NCBI RefSeq assembly: GCF_014904795.1
Contig: NZ_JACZFS010000055.1
Coordinates: 62,001 to 126,000, forward strand
Reading direction: 5' to 3'
Source: Nisaea nitritireducens
GTDB lineage: Bacteria; Pseudomonadota; Alphaproteobacteria; Thalassobaculales; Thalassobaculaceae
DNA length: 64,000 bases
In this document: positions 37,801 through 40,130 of the stretch, one piece after another
Layout of the letters: each line of letters begins with the position of its first letter
How positions within the stretch are numbered: the first letter of the stretch is position 1
Position numbers and translations under genes: made by a program
Notes under the pieces: generated by a model
The model's input: only the letters and a program-made list of their open reading frames with translations
Database searches by the model: none
What the model was told of the DNA's origin: nothing

Positions 37801-38524
37801 TCTGGAGAAGGGCGAGGAGCGCGACACTCCATGTGTTCTCGGGACGGTCGAAAACAGTATCGGCCACGCCTATCATTCTTCAGGCATCGCCCATCTTCTC
37901 AAGGTCTTGCTCTCTCTCAGGTTCGAGACGATCCCGCCGACCCCGAATGTGAAAGACCCGGTTTCGGGTGACGATTTCATCGTCAATGGCGATGGCTTGC
38001 CATGGCGAATGGACAACGCGCGCCGGCGCCGGGCGGTTGTCAGCTCGTTCGGGGCGACCGGGACGAACGTACAGCTTCTGGTGCGCGATCATGCCGGGAC
38101 ACCGGCGTCGAACCCGCTCACTCCGGCCGTCCCATTCAAGCGAAAGAGCTATTGGCTGAAGGATGAACCGGCACCGGAACGCGCCAAGAAGCGTGTCGGA
38201 GAGCCAGGCGTGTCCGCGGTCATTCTGGATTTCCTCTGCGATATCACCGGGCTTGAGGCAGATCAGGTCGAGCCTGATATCCCGCTGAGCAGATATGGAG
38301 CGGACTCTCTGATCACTACGAGACTGTTGGCTCTTTTGAACGACAGGTTCGACACTGATCTTCAGTTGTTGGATTTGGCCGAGAATCCAAGCATTCGGCG
38401 TCTTGAGAAATTGATCGCCGCGAAAGGGGAGCTAAGCGAGCCGTCGGGTTCAGCGGAACAGAATTCTAGAATCATACTCTCCACTGGCAGCCCGAAAGAC
38501 TGGTTGATGGGGAGGTTGATGTGA
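14405..38524 (+). CDS. PksA: trans-AT polyketide synthase, loader plus six KS modules
   Basis: An 8039-residue assembly-line protein. Domain order by residue: methyltransferase-like 1-505, GNAT 515-710, ACP (Ser766); KS1 838-1260, KR, ACP (Ser1937); KS2 2008-2413, O-methyltransferase, ACP (Ser2930); KS3 2998-3412, DH, KR, ACP (Ser4327); KS4 4416-4837, KR, cMT, ACP (Ser5947); KS5 6029-6460, KR, ACP (Ser7101), thioesterase 7165-7480; KS6 7487-7897, ACP (Ser7968). No AT domain occurs, and most KS flanks end in the LPTYPFxxxxYW-type motif seen in trans-AT systems. AGAGG (14392-14396) is eight bases before the TTG at 14405, which I take as the start; ATGs at 14417 and 14426 are alternatives. The last four bases overlap PksB. 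Confidence 0.95.
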   Translation: MLKCMNAMLHGFVAVPVVSACSRNGLFDRLASTEGATTQELAADTEAREGYLMAALELLESLGWVSRSDDGRFRATGKAAFHREIPKNINELLLFPYDDYLTASSRTLTLSAWVEHANAGWGFSDPLLGDLLDGVLVIPLVMALDRHGLVDGTDDPVLCFPESMLPQVRSEICRLFDRLQWTEPGNPDQKKIKLTETGRFFLGRRFNFAISFSYLPMLQHLSELIFGDSDIVFQQSPEGAEGHVDRGLNVIGSGFQHQRYFADMEEIILDLFDTDDFSNQPRYIADTGVGDGALLKKIHAIVRDKCRRGKVLDQYPLTLIGIDLNRAALAEAEATLRDHDHILVEGDIGNPAEILSNLRSFGIDDPDSILHLRSFLDHDRPFRPPEDIAAIEARTGIDPGGVFIDKSGRPISSHAVFQNLVEHFARWSDVVGRHGLITLEVHSLDPATVGEFLLQSENLHFDCLHRLSHQLLLPAGDYLSAAAEAALLPARESFRRYPKTLGYSRITLQHFQRLPYLIRRARMSDLEALVRLEAKCWAPTLRASESALRRRLDNHPAGQFVAEIDGQVVGICYTQRLEDARQLEGVTYDQVEELHSVGGGVVQLLAINIAPETQELQLGDRLLEFALQHFSVTPGIKSVVGVTRCKNYRASEHGALEDYIRLRNDVGVISDPILRFHERHGAQILDLVTGYRDGDKENGGHGVLIAYDPRNRLRTDLTGASVNTVSEKGPGNPAEFIEQSVKQCLGPEAAASFDWDRPLMELGLDSADMLEITERLAGAFGYEAKGTFLFEHNTPAKIRAFIDAYVSKDEVGERAKPADVHTRSRAGSKSSVRKQQYRDDDVAVIGVACRFPGNVESLEDYWRLLKDGRDAVGELPSGRWHWPTGQGPSELPGIDQGGFLEDIAGFDAPFFKLSRLEVEAMDPQQRLLLMLSWEAFENAGYPPRSLAGSSTAVFIGASGSDYGRLIDQMDIPAEAYTAIGNAPSVMANRLSYFYDFSGPSLQIDTACSSSLVAVHKAVRSLREGEADLAMVGGVHVMCHSANSLAYYNAGMLSHSGRCRTFDNDCDGYVRGEGAAVLLLKPVNAALRDNDRIQAVIKGSACNHGGRSGGLTAPNPNGQAELVKSAWRDAGVEGRTISYIETHGTGTPLGDPIEILGLRKAFDGEHDADCALGAAKSNIGHLEAAAGLAGVVKVIAALKHRELPKTLHFSQLNQNIELAGTPFSILEEHKAWRPGEDGPLRAGVSSFGSGGSNAHVVLEGVPDIEASTQDEGDAELFLLSACDDSALRRYAEKVVTWLASPEADELAFADILQTSRIGRQTMDTRLALVVSNKKGLENGLRDFLVGNTDRPGIWSASVKKSQGVNGTLAYSTAGRKVVAAAVAEKDYETLAALWIAGADIDWTKMRSEGAPPSVFPTYPFELEHYWIADQAKPAVPSAQNTPDLSNIYSFEEVWSPCRDDVVQNVGDAQALTCILGEDVSLDPQIVRAAASKLPGDVRIVQTWKDVTPDQLAADNLLFWGHALDTEIVAELLRAIERTGVHPKKLVLAGCFKDGLERSHLESWIGFERTLNREWSDTAITIVIGDNTRNDVSLEGWLTVFWRELVLKSDYGAVLYSGGDRQTLSLRSVSNPSTSFDFSGVDTVLITGGTGKLGLLFARHLARKGIRNLILTGRSDLSPDKSRAIADLEREGAEVRYLAVDVADKEALERGLASAMEYFGPIQGVVHAAGIWNGGKLRDSDERSFRDTTLPKIGGVLALDAALKNERLRFVCYFSSSSAVLGDFGCCEYAVGNRFLAAYAQYGRQSVPKAHVIEWPLWADGGMSIGGPAEISLYEDLTGQTPLKSNEGGRIFDRILSGSGGPILVMTGDEPKIRQLLGIDRSTPARVEAISRVEPVQRTEQRPSGDMAQTLARLASDLLRTPAERLDLDRNLADFGFDSILLARFARILSDHFGLEVIQSDFYRHTTLAMIAQYLAGRLGEQRADQNARPKISTTRSFAEKSPIRANSDDGIAVIGMSGRFPGASSVDEFWQNISGSMSSFGPAPKDREDFGGTSEVTGAFLSDIDIFDARFFEIPPSEAAKMDVRHRLFLETAWHALESAGYVGRRRETAKCGVYVGVEEGNIGLFPDDGYLNSQQTSTLAARIAYHLNLNGPVLATSAACASSLAAVHQACSSLRLGECDLVLVGGVSPILSGKAFEHFKKAGILSASGSCRPFGEGADGLLPGEAVTAVVLKPLSAALRDGDNILGCIRASGINHDGRTNGITAPNPDRQAELIKTVNRTFSIDPESIQLAMAHSVGAETSDVLELDALRDGLGGSSVSPCVVSSVKSYIGHTFAASGLVSLIAVLLAMRHRVMPGVGAFRTLNKNIEARASRFTFPQDSQAWQAGGSSDRRAAISATGISGTNAYIVVDAVEQENLRPAADRASFETVLLSAQDRESLSEAIKNLHSHLSENQDQHLNDIAYTLQAGRAVLRERVAWVVGSRAELKACLERYLEQGPADPGGIPDGSLGPDRADALKLAERWMSGGTVDWDMEGRGATGRIVSLPGYAFLKRSFASKPKAIDGQSGAERRKVVSLYEEIAKDGKNEFHGGYVTFFPLPERKSGFSITRVVNNPDKYPDEAALVREKQRESRRVFFDCVPFSETEKILDFGCGYGTDVIGISELYPHIQAHGYTITPAQADYANDRILEKRLNAQVFNRDSAAHPFPLDYDLIFGIEVACHIEDKQGLFRNIHRNLKENGHLLIMDFVADLQGWIIDSKVSVYIPTRSGWAKLLAEHGFLIEEVIDLSREIANGLFDPDCEDNIRDLPPVVRDSWRNWTNNAVAIERGWVSYCQFRIRKAEAGQSEAELRALNDHRLANVKAYSQALRELEARGKVGYPSSEDAVAPVVKGPGPAEDAILPLLQDTFRDVLALREDELSDSLQELGLSSINAVELLESINRRFGLELPTSVAFEFRTLTALAQYIATQKPTLPRAAARSADTSRNMMAGSSSGSGDGDIAVIGYACRSAGAGTADDYWRLISNGESHITDITDPNWLAYFDRLADPGLPARYGAIDDKDCFDPLFFRISPKEAASMTAAQRMLLQESYHALEDAGISPASLNGCPVGTYIGTMGDAPVNEEWSHLSMLGGDSSVLAARLAYFLGLEGPAIAIDTACSSSLVAIDTARRALATGDVDLAVAGGVTVWNHPGVFISMHRAGMLSPDGVCRPFDNKANGIVVGDGVGVVVLKRLKDAVRDGDPIRGVIRASGTNQDGQTSGLTAPSFLAQSRLQSRVYEKTGIDIEDIQYVETHGTGTVLGDPVEIHGLTDSFRKFTGKTGFCGIGSVKANIGHTGAAAGVMSLIKVLLALKHRQVPPSINFDEANANCDFAGSPFYVNQDCRNWGESGHAKRLAAVSAFGYSGTNAHLVVEEWIQQHAPPVSAQPHIFPMSARTSDQLEQVVSNLLAYVEGCPEAELDLEALSRTLQVGRDPLEHRRAAIATSKRELLTQLGRRDFSDTASNVGLPGDLVKVARDWEAGREVTWPARRDDGAAAATPRLQLPVYPFARSRYPLPTVDLVPEGRNQAPSADRIERILSPNDPVIGHHRVFGEPVLPAMATIEIVQSAIAEKLGSDVSAISLEDVTWLRPVVVSADETVIETHLKQDGATGSFVIEFEGKQHAAGRFLSAESVSRSVDLDQLRGAHRLRTISSTQCYADYRSDSIDYGPAYRGIQAIHVGAGSLLVEVRLPDAARHIRGEVNPVILDAVFQPSRYLLTDTGNEAPLLPFALDRIDIFGPTSSVMWAHIFLTDDAPERAVPGISMHLYDGTGRQIIRAQGLSCRKLSVAAAERLVPVWQLVSEEDHDRARIRPAGDTLVCHSGHVPREILSGVSDIYSDAVWLSSAEINDGALTKRLNGSGSVTNVIWLAFGQAPELDAGEDFGIRARSELLACFRLIKHLLSTGHDALELNWSVLTDRVFQGNPLSAGLHGLIGSMAREYPHWSVRVVDCAGPVAGKLEMLLALPFEAPLKIENGKVSRRVLQPVGTDTVHTLSPVYKPGGVYVVIGGAGGIGMAWSREMIEKYGAQVIWIGRRPLDDALQRSIDALSAIGGPVPIYVQADATHYGSLKPAFDDIKKRWPRIDGLVHSAIVLKDSGLLKMQESDFDAALSPKLDATINMARVFGGEELDFVLFFSSMSSFLTLAGQSNYAAGCTFKDAFAHYLKGLWDCPVKIMNWGYWGSIGIVKDDAYRERLSQSGHGSIEPAEAFAALEALLQGPLDQMALVKRAEQIEANVEQRVSAASETHDTGDESDLRDGAIEHVKGLVARTLQIPIGDIEADKPFEVYGLDSILAIQMTNALREDFGKIGSTLFFEVQTIDALADYLLENRREDLQKLLGAGMPSRRLDTVPPPSKAASNPVAKVVAPVLLERAERVASVGDIAVIGLDCRFPGARNAEQFWDNLWAGRCSIGEVPLDRWDWQQYFDAAQGKEGSSYSKWGGFIDEVDKFDPLFFQISPYDAERMDPQERLFLQTAFKALEDAGYTPATFAAGGRVGVFTGVMNSMYGRQPKAWSIPNRVSYQFNFQGPSIALDTACSSSLTALHYAIESLRSGQCERAIVGGVNLILAPDHFIELSEMMALSPTGTCRPFGEGADGFVDGEGVGVVALKPLEEAEADGDHVYGVLKGSMVNAGGKTNGYTVPNPLAQSRLVEEAVARSGVSGASITYVEAHGTGTALGDPIEINGLSRAFRKMGDDGSNRCAIGSVKANIGHLESAAGIAGLIKVLLQFRKGKIAPSLNSETTNHHIEFEDTPFFVQKQGTDWHRAVVEQGGDAVELPRAAGISSFGAGGSNAHLVVVEHVPSAGRVETSADTVEAIILSGQSGEALSQRIDDLLGFLDHKSGEEPRLADIAFTLQSGRIPMDHRIGFIAGSITELKDKLRAYRHSDGNLAGIYSGDVKAQKGALSLLLGDNDLNDVVSAWLAKSKLEKLLAAWVQGLDISWADLSRGRNVRRLPLPTYAFARERYWLPRDMADGARATPAPQHGASAAETASEVPEPSRLLDMMLVPLWQTIPSPETEHAETAFALIGGTVSQRASVEETFPEARLLEVDLADPDLASFDGVGHLIVKIPDFPVTGLTDDNLVEGQTHGVLFLFRLVKKLLSAGFANSRLKLMIVTTNCLSLSDNREANPAHAAIHGFAGSLAQEYRGWSFRLFDLDGEDDWPIHEMLAANDAEDGRADVKMHRNGQWFSQSLARAEALPSHPVSYRDGGVYVVIGGAGGLGEIWSRHVLETHKANVVWIGRRPIDSGIQAKIDQLAAAGPRLTYISADASDFHALQEAFAEIKHRFGTINGVVHSAVGAFDRSIADMDEGAFRGVLRSKVDVSVRMMQVFGKEDLDFVLFFSSMSSFIKAGGMSGYSAGCTFQDAYSKQLNQRLPMPVKTVNWGYWNTGTGLTIPDASKRRIAQLGVASLSPAEGMAGLGFLISSPFDQAVILKASDYSIFEGGLGPERIVVLREAETPALADLEEWMPPQLPVTDELRKAAVFYGSDMEDILARLLRATLKDLGILAEGEAGGPSFYRRWLAQSRAFLEQFEGEPESLETLWAEWDAGQKDLLRSADTRAAAILVERCMRALPEILKGDNPAPNILFPNSSMELVEGIYKGNLAADHFNGVLSDTLTALVDMRAQRGGAKLKVFEIGAGTGGTTAGIVKRFKDRQRDIGEYCYTDLSKAFLFHAQENFAPDADYLTTRIYDAARSPAEQDIPLGNYDVVIAANVLHATANIRQTLRNAKALLGSGGVLVLNELSEASLLAHLTFGLLEGWWLNEDDGIRIPGSPGLTPDAWERVLQEEGFSCVKFPASAGLELGQQIIVAESDGVIRVTGPAAAPAGLETHLGAMVSSTHKEPTPAIPSPMNVESDDIRERADARAALGDDLRSWTGDYVRELVADTLRIEPDKIDPAEPLERYGIDSILISRVTSVLQERFDGISSSLLFDTRSVDELADHLISEHRAQLAALSGLGSTAEAARRTSPALQEAADAGASVSKPRRAAETAIAIVGMSGRYPGAGDMNAYWRNLLQGRDCITEIPEDRWTMDGFYEPDPIKAQETARSYGKWGGFVDGFADFDPLFFNISPQEALCIDPQERLFLQTVWHALEDAGYTRQQLSGTYGGHVGVFAGVTRVGYGLFGPDVWRKGEAMFPYTSFSSVANRISHFLDINGPSMPIDTMCSSSLTAIHEACESLLRGECELAISGGVNLYLHPSSYVNLSANRMLSATGKCKSFGAEADGFVPGEGAGAVVLKPLARAEADGDQIHAVIRGTGINHGGRTHGYMVPSPKAQASLIRQVLDRAKVDARRVGYIEAHGTGTELGDPIELDGLTKAFRDQTDDNGFCAIGSVKSSIGHLEAAAGIAGLTKAVLQLKHGKLVPSLHAERINPKIAFKKTPFVLQREASDWDVEAGGTRIVGVSSFGAGGANAHVILEEYRVQPARVPEDGTPQAVVLSARTRESLRQMVGRLAVFLREARDVPRLIDLCFTLQAGREEMDFRFGFVATSVDEVIEKLERAYGDWATGFADGTYLVAPEGNESPARSEMKAGGTIADRDLIRWLGGKTVDWGRSYGNDRPGKVSLPGYVFATEKYWAVEQYGLEDDHRFAPERASGKAAVGVVGVETRLYRPVWTDAAMGLAGQRDVYSKHVIGTCDLQQVDDWFQLTPAKGNPARRYTSASTQLLDQIKLVIGSLNGGKVLLQLLVPLDGNQSLFGGLAALLRTAAAETPQLDVQLIEVPRETPVEKMTDIAGALSSRTQFDHVRYGSDRYEVPSWQLAPAPSSLNPWRDEGVYLITGGLGGLAKVLIQDLLEKTDNARIVLCGRSDALAEMPDRRVSYYQTDLSRRSEVDKLAKKIQNKFRRLDGVIHAAGVLLDGPVSGKSAADLRKVFAPKVAGILNLDNATRDLEPAFVLLCSSCAAIGGNPGQADYAAANAFLDFYAESRNRDLKSDGKDERILSVNWPLWQTGGMGMGQAREAAVRRETGMVPMPSQAGLDALYKAIALAESGEASRAMVLHGEMPKLERTFVGPEKPHGESVARQSPGRGAREGIVAVIHRALKIPAGSDVNEKASFVSLGIDSIHVVRFVAELSRLISRDLPETIVFDYPSIGAMADYLVDQGTTVAGGEGELAEPAMPDLGLHKELVSLSENGSGPTLFCVHPMSGDVGIYSKLAEAGAGQFNIVGIKATGFLDGGQPAACVEAMADRYAEIIRDTQPNGPWHLLGTSMGGSVAFEIARRLKDWGEVANLFLVEPPLIACSDEESAWNTDARRNLVMNANFLLITMLHLDPEFRRKKSDGEIRWSDIEISEDQVAAAGTEDELIAAIVELVSARGVKQDKSLLADRLRNMAEVHLANLTALKRYRAKPLRPGDALNAVLLRTDSATAISENVFNPDYLVNVQRQMGGLDQLLQNWDGIIPGLETRVLSGDNHFELFGNRKNIDQLSHLIAGRIRREPEMANSGMAGMEKGAIAVIGMSGRFPGAAGLDNLWALLESGETAFSTWPGRSDGLRERGREGEQLYGGYLEDIDQFDPGFFQITPNEAKWMDPAERLFLEEAWRAVRQAGFDSEDLAGERWGVFCGGSGNYTELIAQKEGLSPHVTVSNIPGRVAYTFGLTGPSIAVDAGCASSLQALAQACDQLTLGNCEVAIAGGVTIHTTQNLIRASERTELLSSEDRASALNRETNGMLPGEGVGVVVLKPMERALSDGDEIHGVIDAWGSNHSGRTNGMSAPSSKAQERLLSGLLAKQGIDPATIDLVEVNATGTPLGDKVEISALREVLEKGEERDTPCVLGTVENSIGHAYHSSGIAHLLKVLLSLRFETIPPTPNVKDPVSGDDFIVNGDGLPWRMDNARRRRAVVSSFGATGTNVQLLVRDHAGTPASNPLTPAVPFKRKSYWLKDEPAPERAKKRVGEPGVSAVILDFLCDITGLEADQVEPDIPLSRYGADSLITTRLLALLNDRFDTDLQLLDLAENPSIRRLEKLIAAKGELSEPSGSAEQNSRIILSTGSPKDWLMGRLM
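16918..20340 (+). other. PksA module 1: KS1-KR-ACP
   Basis: KS1 has the active Cys1007 in DTACSSS, plus HGTGT and NIGHL, so it should condense. The KR has TGGTGKLG and the SSSS..YAVGN catalytic set. It lacks the Asp that marks B-type ketoreductases (HAAGIWNGG), so an A-type (L-configured) hydroxyl is predicted. ACP Ser1937 in GFDSI. KS1 should accept the starter acyl group. Confidence 0.88.
20425..23320 (+). other. PksA module 2: atypical KS2-O-methyltransferase-ACP
   Basis: KS2 keeps Cys2160 (SAACASS), His2295 and the second His (YIGHT), but HGTGT is replaced by HSVGAET. There is no KR. The methyltransferase (about residues 2576-2852; ILDFGCGYGTD, then FGIEVACHIEDKQGLF) belongs to the family used for O-methylation in PKSs rather than the C-methylating type used in modules 4, 8 and 9. 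The ACP motif is LGLSSIN (Ser2930) instead of LGLDS. The module probably methylates the hydroxyl made by module 1, with or without an extension step. Confidence 0.8.
23397..27520 (+). other. PksA module 3: KS3-DH-KR-ACP
   Basis: KS3 Cys3157 (DTACSSS), HGTGT and NIGHT are intact. The DH (residues about 3559-3829) has HRVFGEPVLP as its HxxxGxxxxP motif and LDAVFQ as its DxxxQ motif, so both catalytic residues are present. The KR has IGGAGGIGMA, FFSSMSS and NYAAGCTF, and an Asp (SAIVLKDSG) that predicts B-type reduction. ACP Ser4327 in YGLDSI. Predicted result: an alpha,beta double bond. Confidence 0.9.
27650..32390 (+). other. PksA module 4: KS4-KR-cMT-ACP
   Basis: KS4 Cys4572 (DTACSSS), HGTGT and NIGHL are intact. 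KR: IGGAGGLGEI, FFSSMSS, GYSAGCTF. The C-methyltransferase (about residues 5496-5852) has FEIGAGTGGTT for SAM binding, and the His in VLHATANI and the Glu in LNELSE expected for alpha-methylation. ACP Ser5947 in YGIDSI. Predicted result: alpha-methyl, beta-hydroxy. Confidence 0.9.
32490..35840 (+). other. PksA module 5: KS5-KR-ACP
   Basis: KS5 has Cys6204 in DTMCSSS with HGTGT and SIGHL. It carries an extended loop (GYGLFGPDVWRKGEAMFPYT) shared with KS8 and KS12. The KR has TGGLGGLAK and the SSCAA..DYAAAN catalytic set, with an Asp in GVLLDGPV that predicts B-type reduction. ACP Ser7101 in LGIDSI. Predicted result: a hydroxyl group on the chain held next to the internal thioesterase. Confidence 0.88.
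35890..36835 (+). other. PksA internal thioesterase domain
   Basis: An alpha/beta-hydrolase domain of the type I thioesterase family lies between the module 5 ACP and KS6, not at a protein end. It starts at PTLFCVHPMSG (oxyanion region). The nucleophile is Ser7247 in GTSMGG, the base is His7451 in SGDNHFELF, and the acid position carries Glu7273 (FLVEPP) where Asp is usual. All three parts of a catalytic triad are therefore possible. It could release, acylate or proofread the chain in mid-line. Confidence 0.85.
36867..38430 (+). other. PksA module 6: non-elongating KS6 (KS0)-ACP
   Basis: KS6 keeps Cys7646 (DAGCASS) and the His of SIGHA, but the first catalytic His of HGTGT is Asn7781 (NATGT). 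Loss of this residue defines KS0 domains, which pass the chain on without decarboxylative condensation. ACP Ser7968 in YGADSL. About 60 residues follow to the C-terminus, ending in an unusual Trp/Met-containing tail that may dock with PksB. Confidence 0.88.
38509..38515 (+). promoter_or_regulatory. Ribosome binding site of PksB
   Basis: GGGGAGG lies inside the end of the pksA gene, five bases before the GTG at 38521. It decides the pksB start and supports reinitiation at the GTGA overlap. Confidence 0.8.
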
Positions 38525-40130
38525 GCGGCCGCGATGATCTTCATATGCTGACGCTGCCGAAGGCGGGTGCCTCTGCGCGGAGCGACCTCGATCCCGGTCT
38601 GTTCGAGACGCTGCTCTCTTCCCTCTTGGGACAGGGGCTCGCCATCCTCAATGCCGGTGCGGAACTGTGCTTTACAGCATCCCGCATCGTCGACATCCAG
38701 GCCGTTCTTGATGAGTTGCCGTCCGGTGGGCTGGCGTTGCTGGGCGACCGGCTCCCATACGGGGAGCTGGTTCTCGCCGCATCCGGAGAGCAGGAGAGAA
38801 ATCTCTATCAATCGGAGGTTCTGGGTCAAACGGTCTGGAACGTTCAGCAGGTCTTCGAAGTCGACCGGCCGTCTCTGGATGTCAAGCTTCTGAACAGGGC
38901 CTTGGCACTCTTGTCGGGTACGCAAGATATTTTGAGGACTCGGTTTGCTTTGGTTGACGGCCGGTGGATGCAAGCCATCACCGTGTCCGAGGATCTCACC
39001 CGGCCGTTTGTGTTTTCCGAACTTCAGATGGTCGACCGTGACCGTTTCCGGGCCTTTGTCGCCAAATGCCGGGCAAAAAGGATCAAAGCGGACAGAGCGC
39101 CTCTGTTCCAAAGCTGGGTCTGTTCGGCCGGTGGAAAGTCCTACCTCGGTTTTGTCGCTCATCACGCCGCCGCGGATGCCTTCACCTTGCCGCTGTTGTT
39201 CAATCAGATAATGGCAATTTATGAGTCGCTGGAGAGCGGTCGCGAAGTGTCGCTTCCGAATGTCGGTGAGCAGGTCTGGCAATATACGCTCAAACAGTTC
39301 GACGCATTGTCCTCGAAAAGACGGGCGGCGCGGAGCTATTGGGGTGACAAATATGCGGGCACGCCCGGCAAGAACGAACTGCCCTATCGCCAAGTCCCGG
39401 ATGATGCGGAGAGCCGTGGGCCGGAACGATCCGACAGCCTAGCCATCGAACTGGATGACGATCTGAATGACAGGATCGTCCGTCTGCAGAACGAATTCGG
39501 CATTCCCTACGCCCAGCTTTTCACGGCCGCCGTCTGTTTCCTCCTGGTGCGGGGCTATGGGAATTCGCAGGCCTGGATCCAAAGCTTCCATAGCAGAAGA
39601 CATAAGGTGGATTTGTTCCAAACCCTTGGCGAATTCACCAATGTCCAATCGGTGCCATACAACCTGAACGAAGAGGGCGATGTCCTTGCCTGGTTGACAG
39701 AAATCAAGAAGCGCAGCCACGAAGCGATCGGCCATCATTTGGAATTCTCTGAATTCCTCAGTCTGTCCGGCATGGCGAAGGACGACCGCATGGCGTCCCT
39801 TGCAGAATACTGCAGCCCTAGGGGCGAGGTAATGATCGACAGCGCCGATTTGGACACGGCTGGTGTGGATGTCGGATATGGGCGCTCTCTATTTGCCGAA
39901 AGCCTCGTCCGATCAGAAGAGTCAGGCGTGGGACGTCTCGGGGAAGCGGTCGCGACCCTGTTCTTCCAGCTGCTGAAGATGAATGGGCGGATCACGGTGG
40001 TCTGCTCCTGGCGGCACGACCGGTTCGAGACCGCCATCATGCGGGAAATGATGGATCAATTGCTGCGTGTCACTGGGTGGCTCGCCGCGAATCCCCGCGC
40101 GCCAATCAGCGAATTGCACCGGCTTCAATT
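38521..40130 (+). other. PksB N-terminus: docking-like segment and condensation domain
   Basis: Residues 25-75 (LLSSLLGQGLAILNAGAEL, then a second helix) resemble the helix-hairpin-helix of TubC-type docking domains that precede C domains. Residues 88-535 form a condensation-type domain; the active motif reads HHAAADA, with His214, His215 and Asp219 in place of HHxxxDG. The catalytic second His is kept; the Gly is Ala. It directly follows the KS0-ACP end of PksA, so it would receive that chain. Confidence 0.75.
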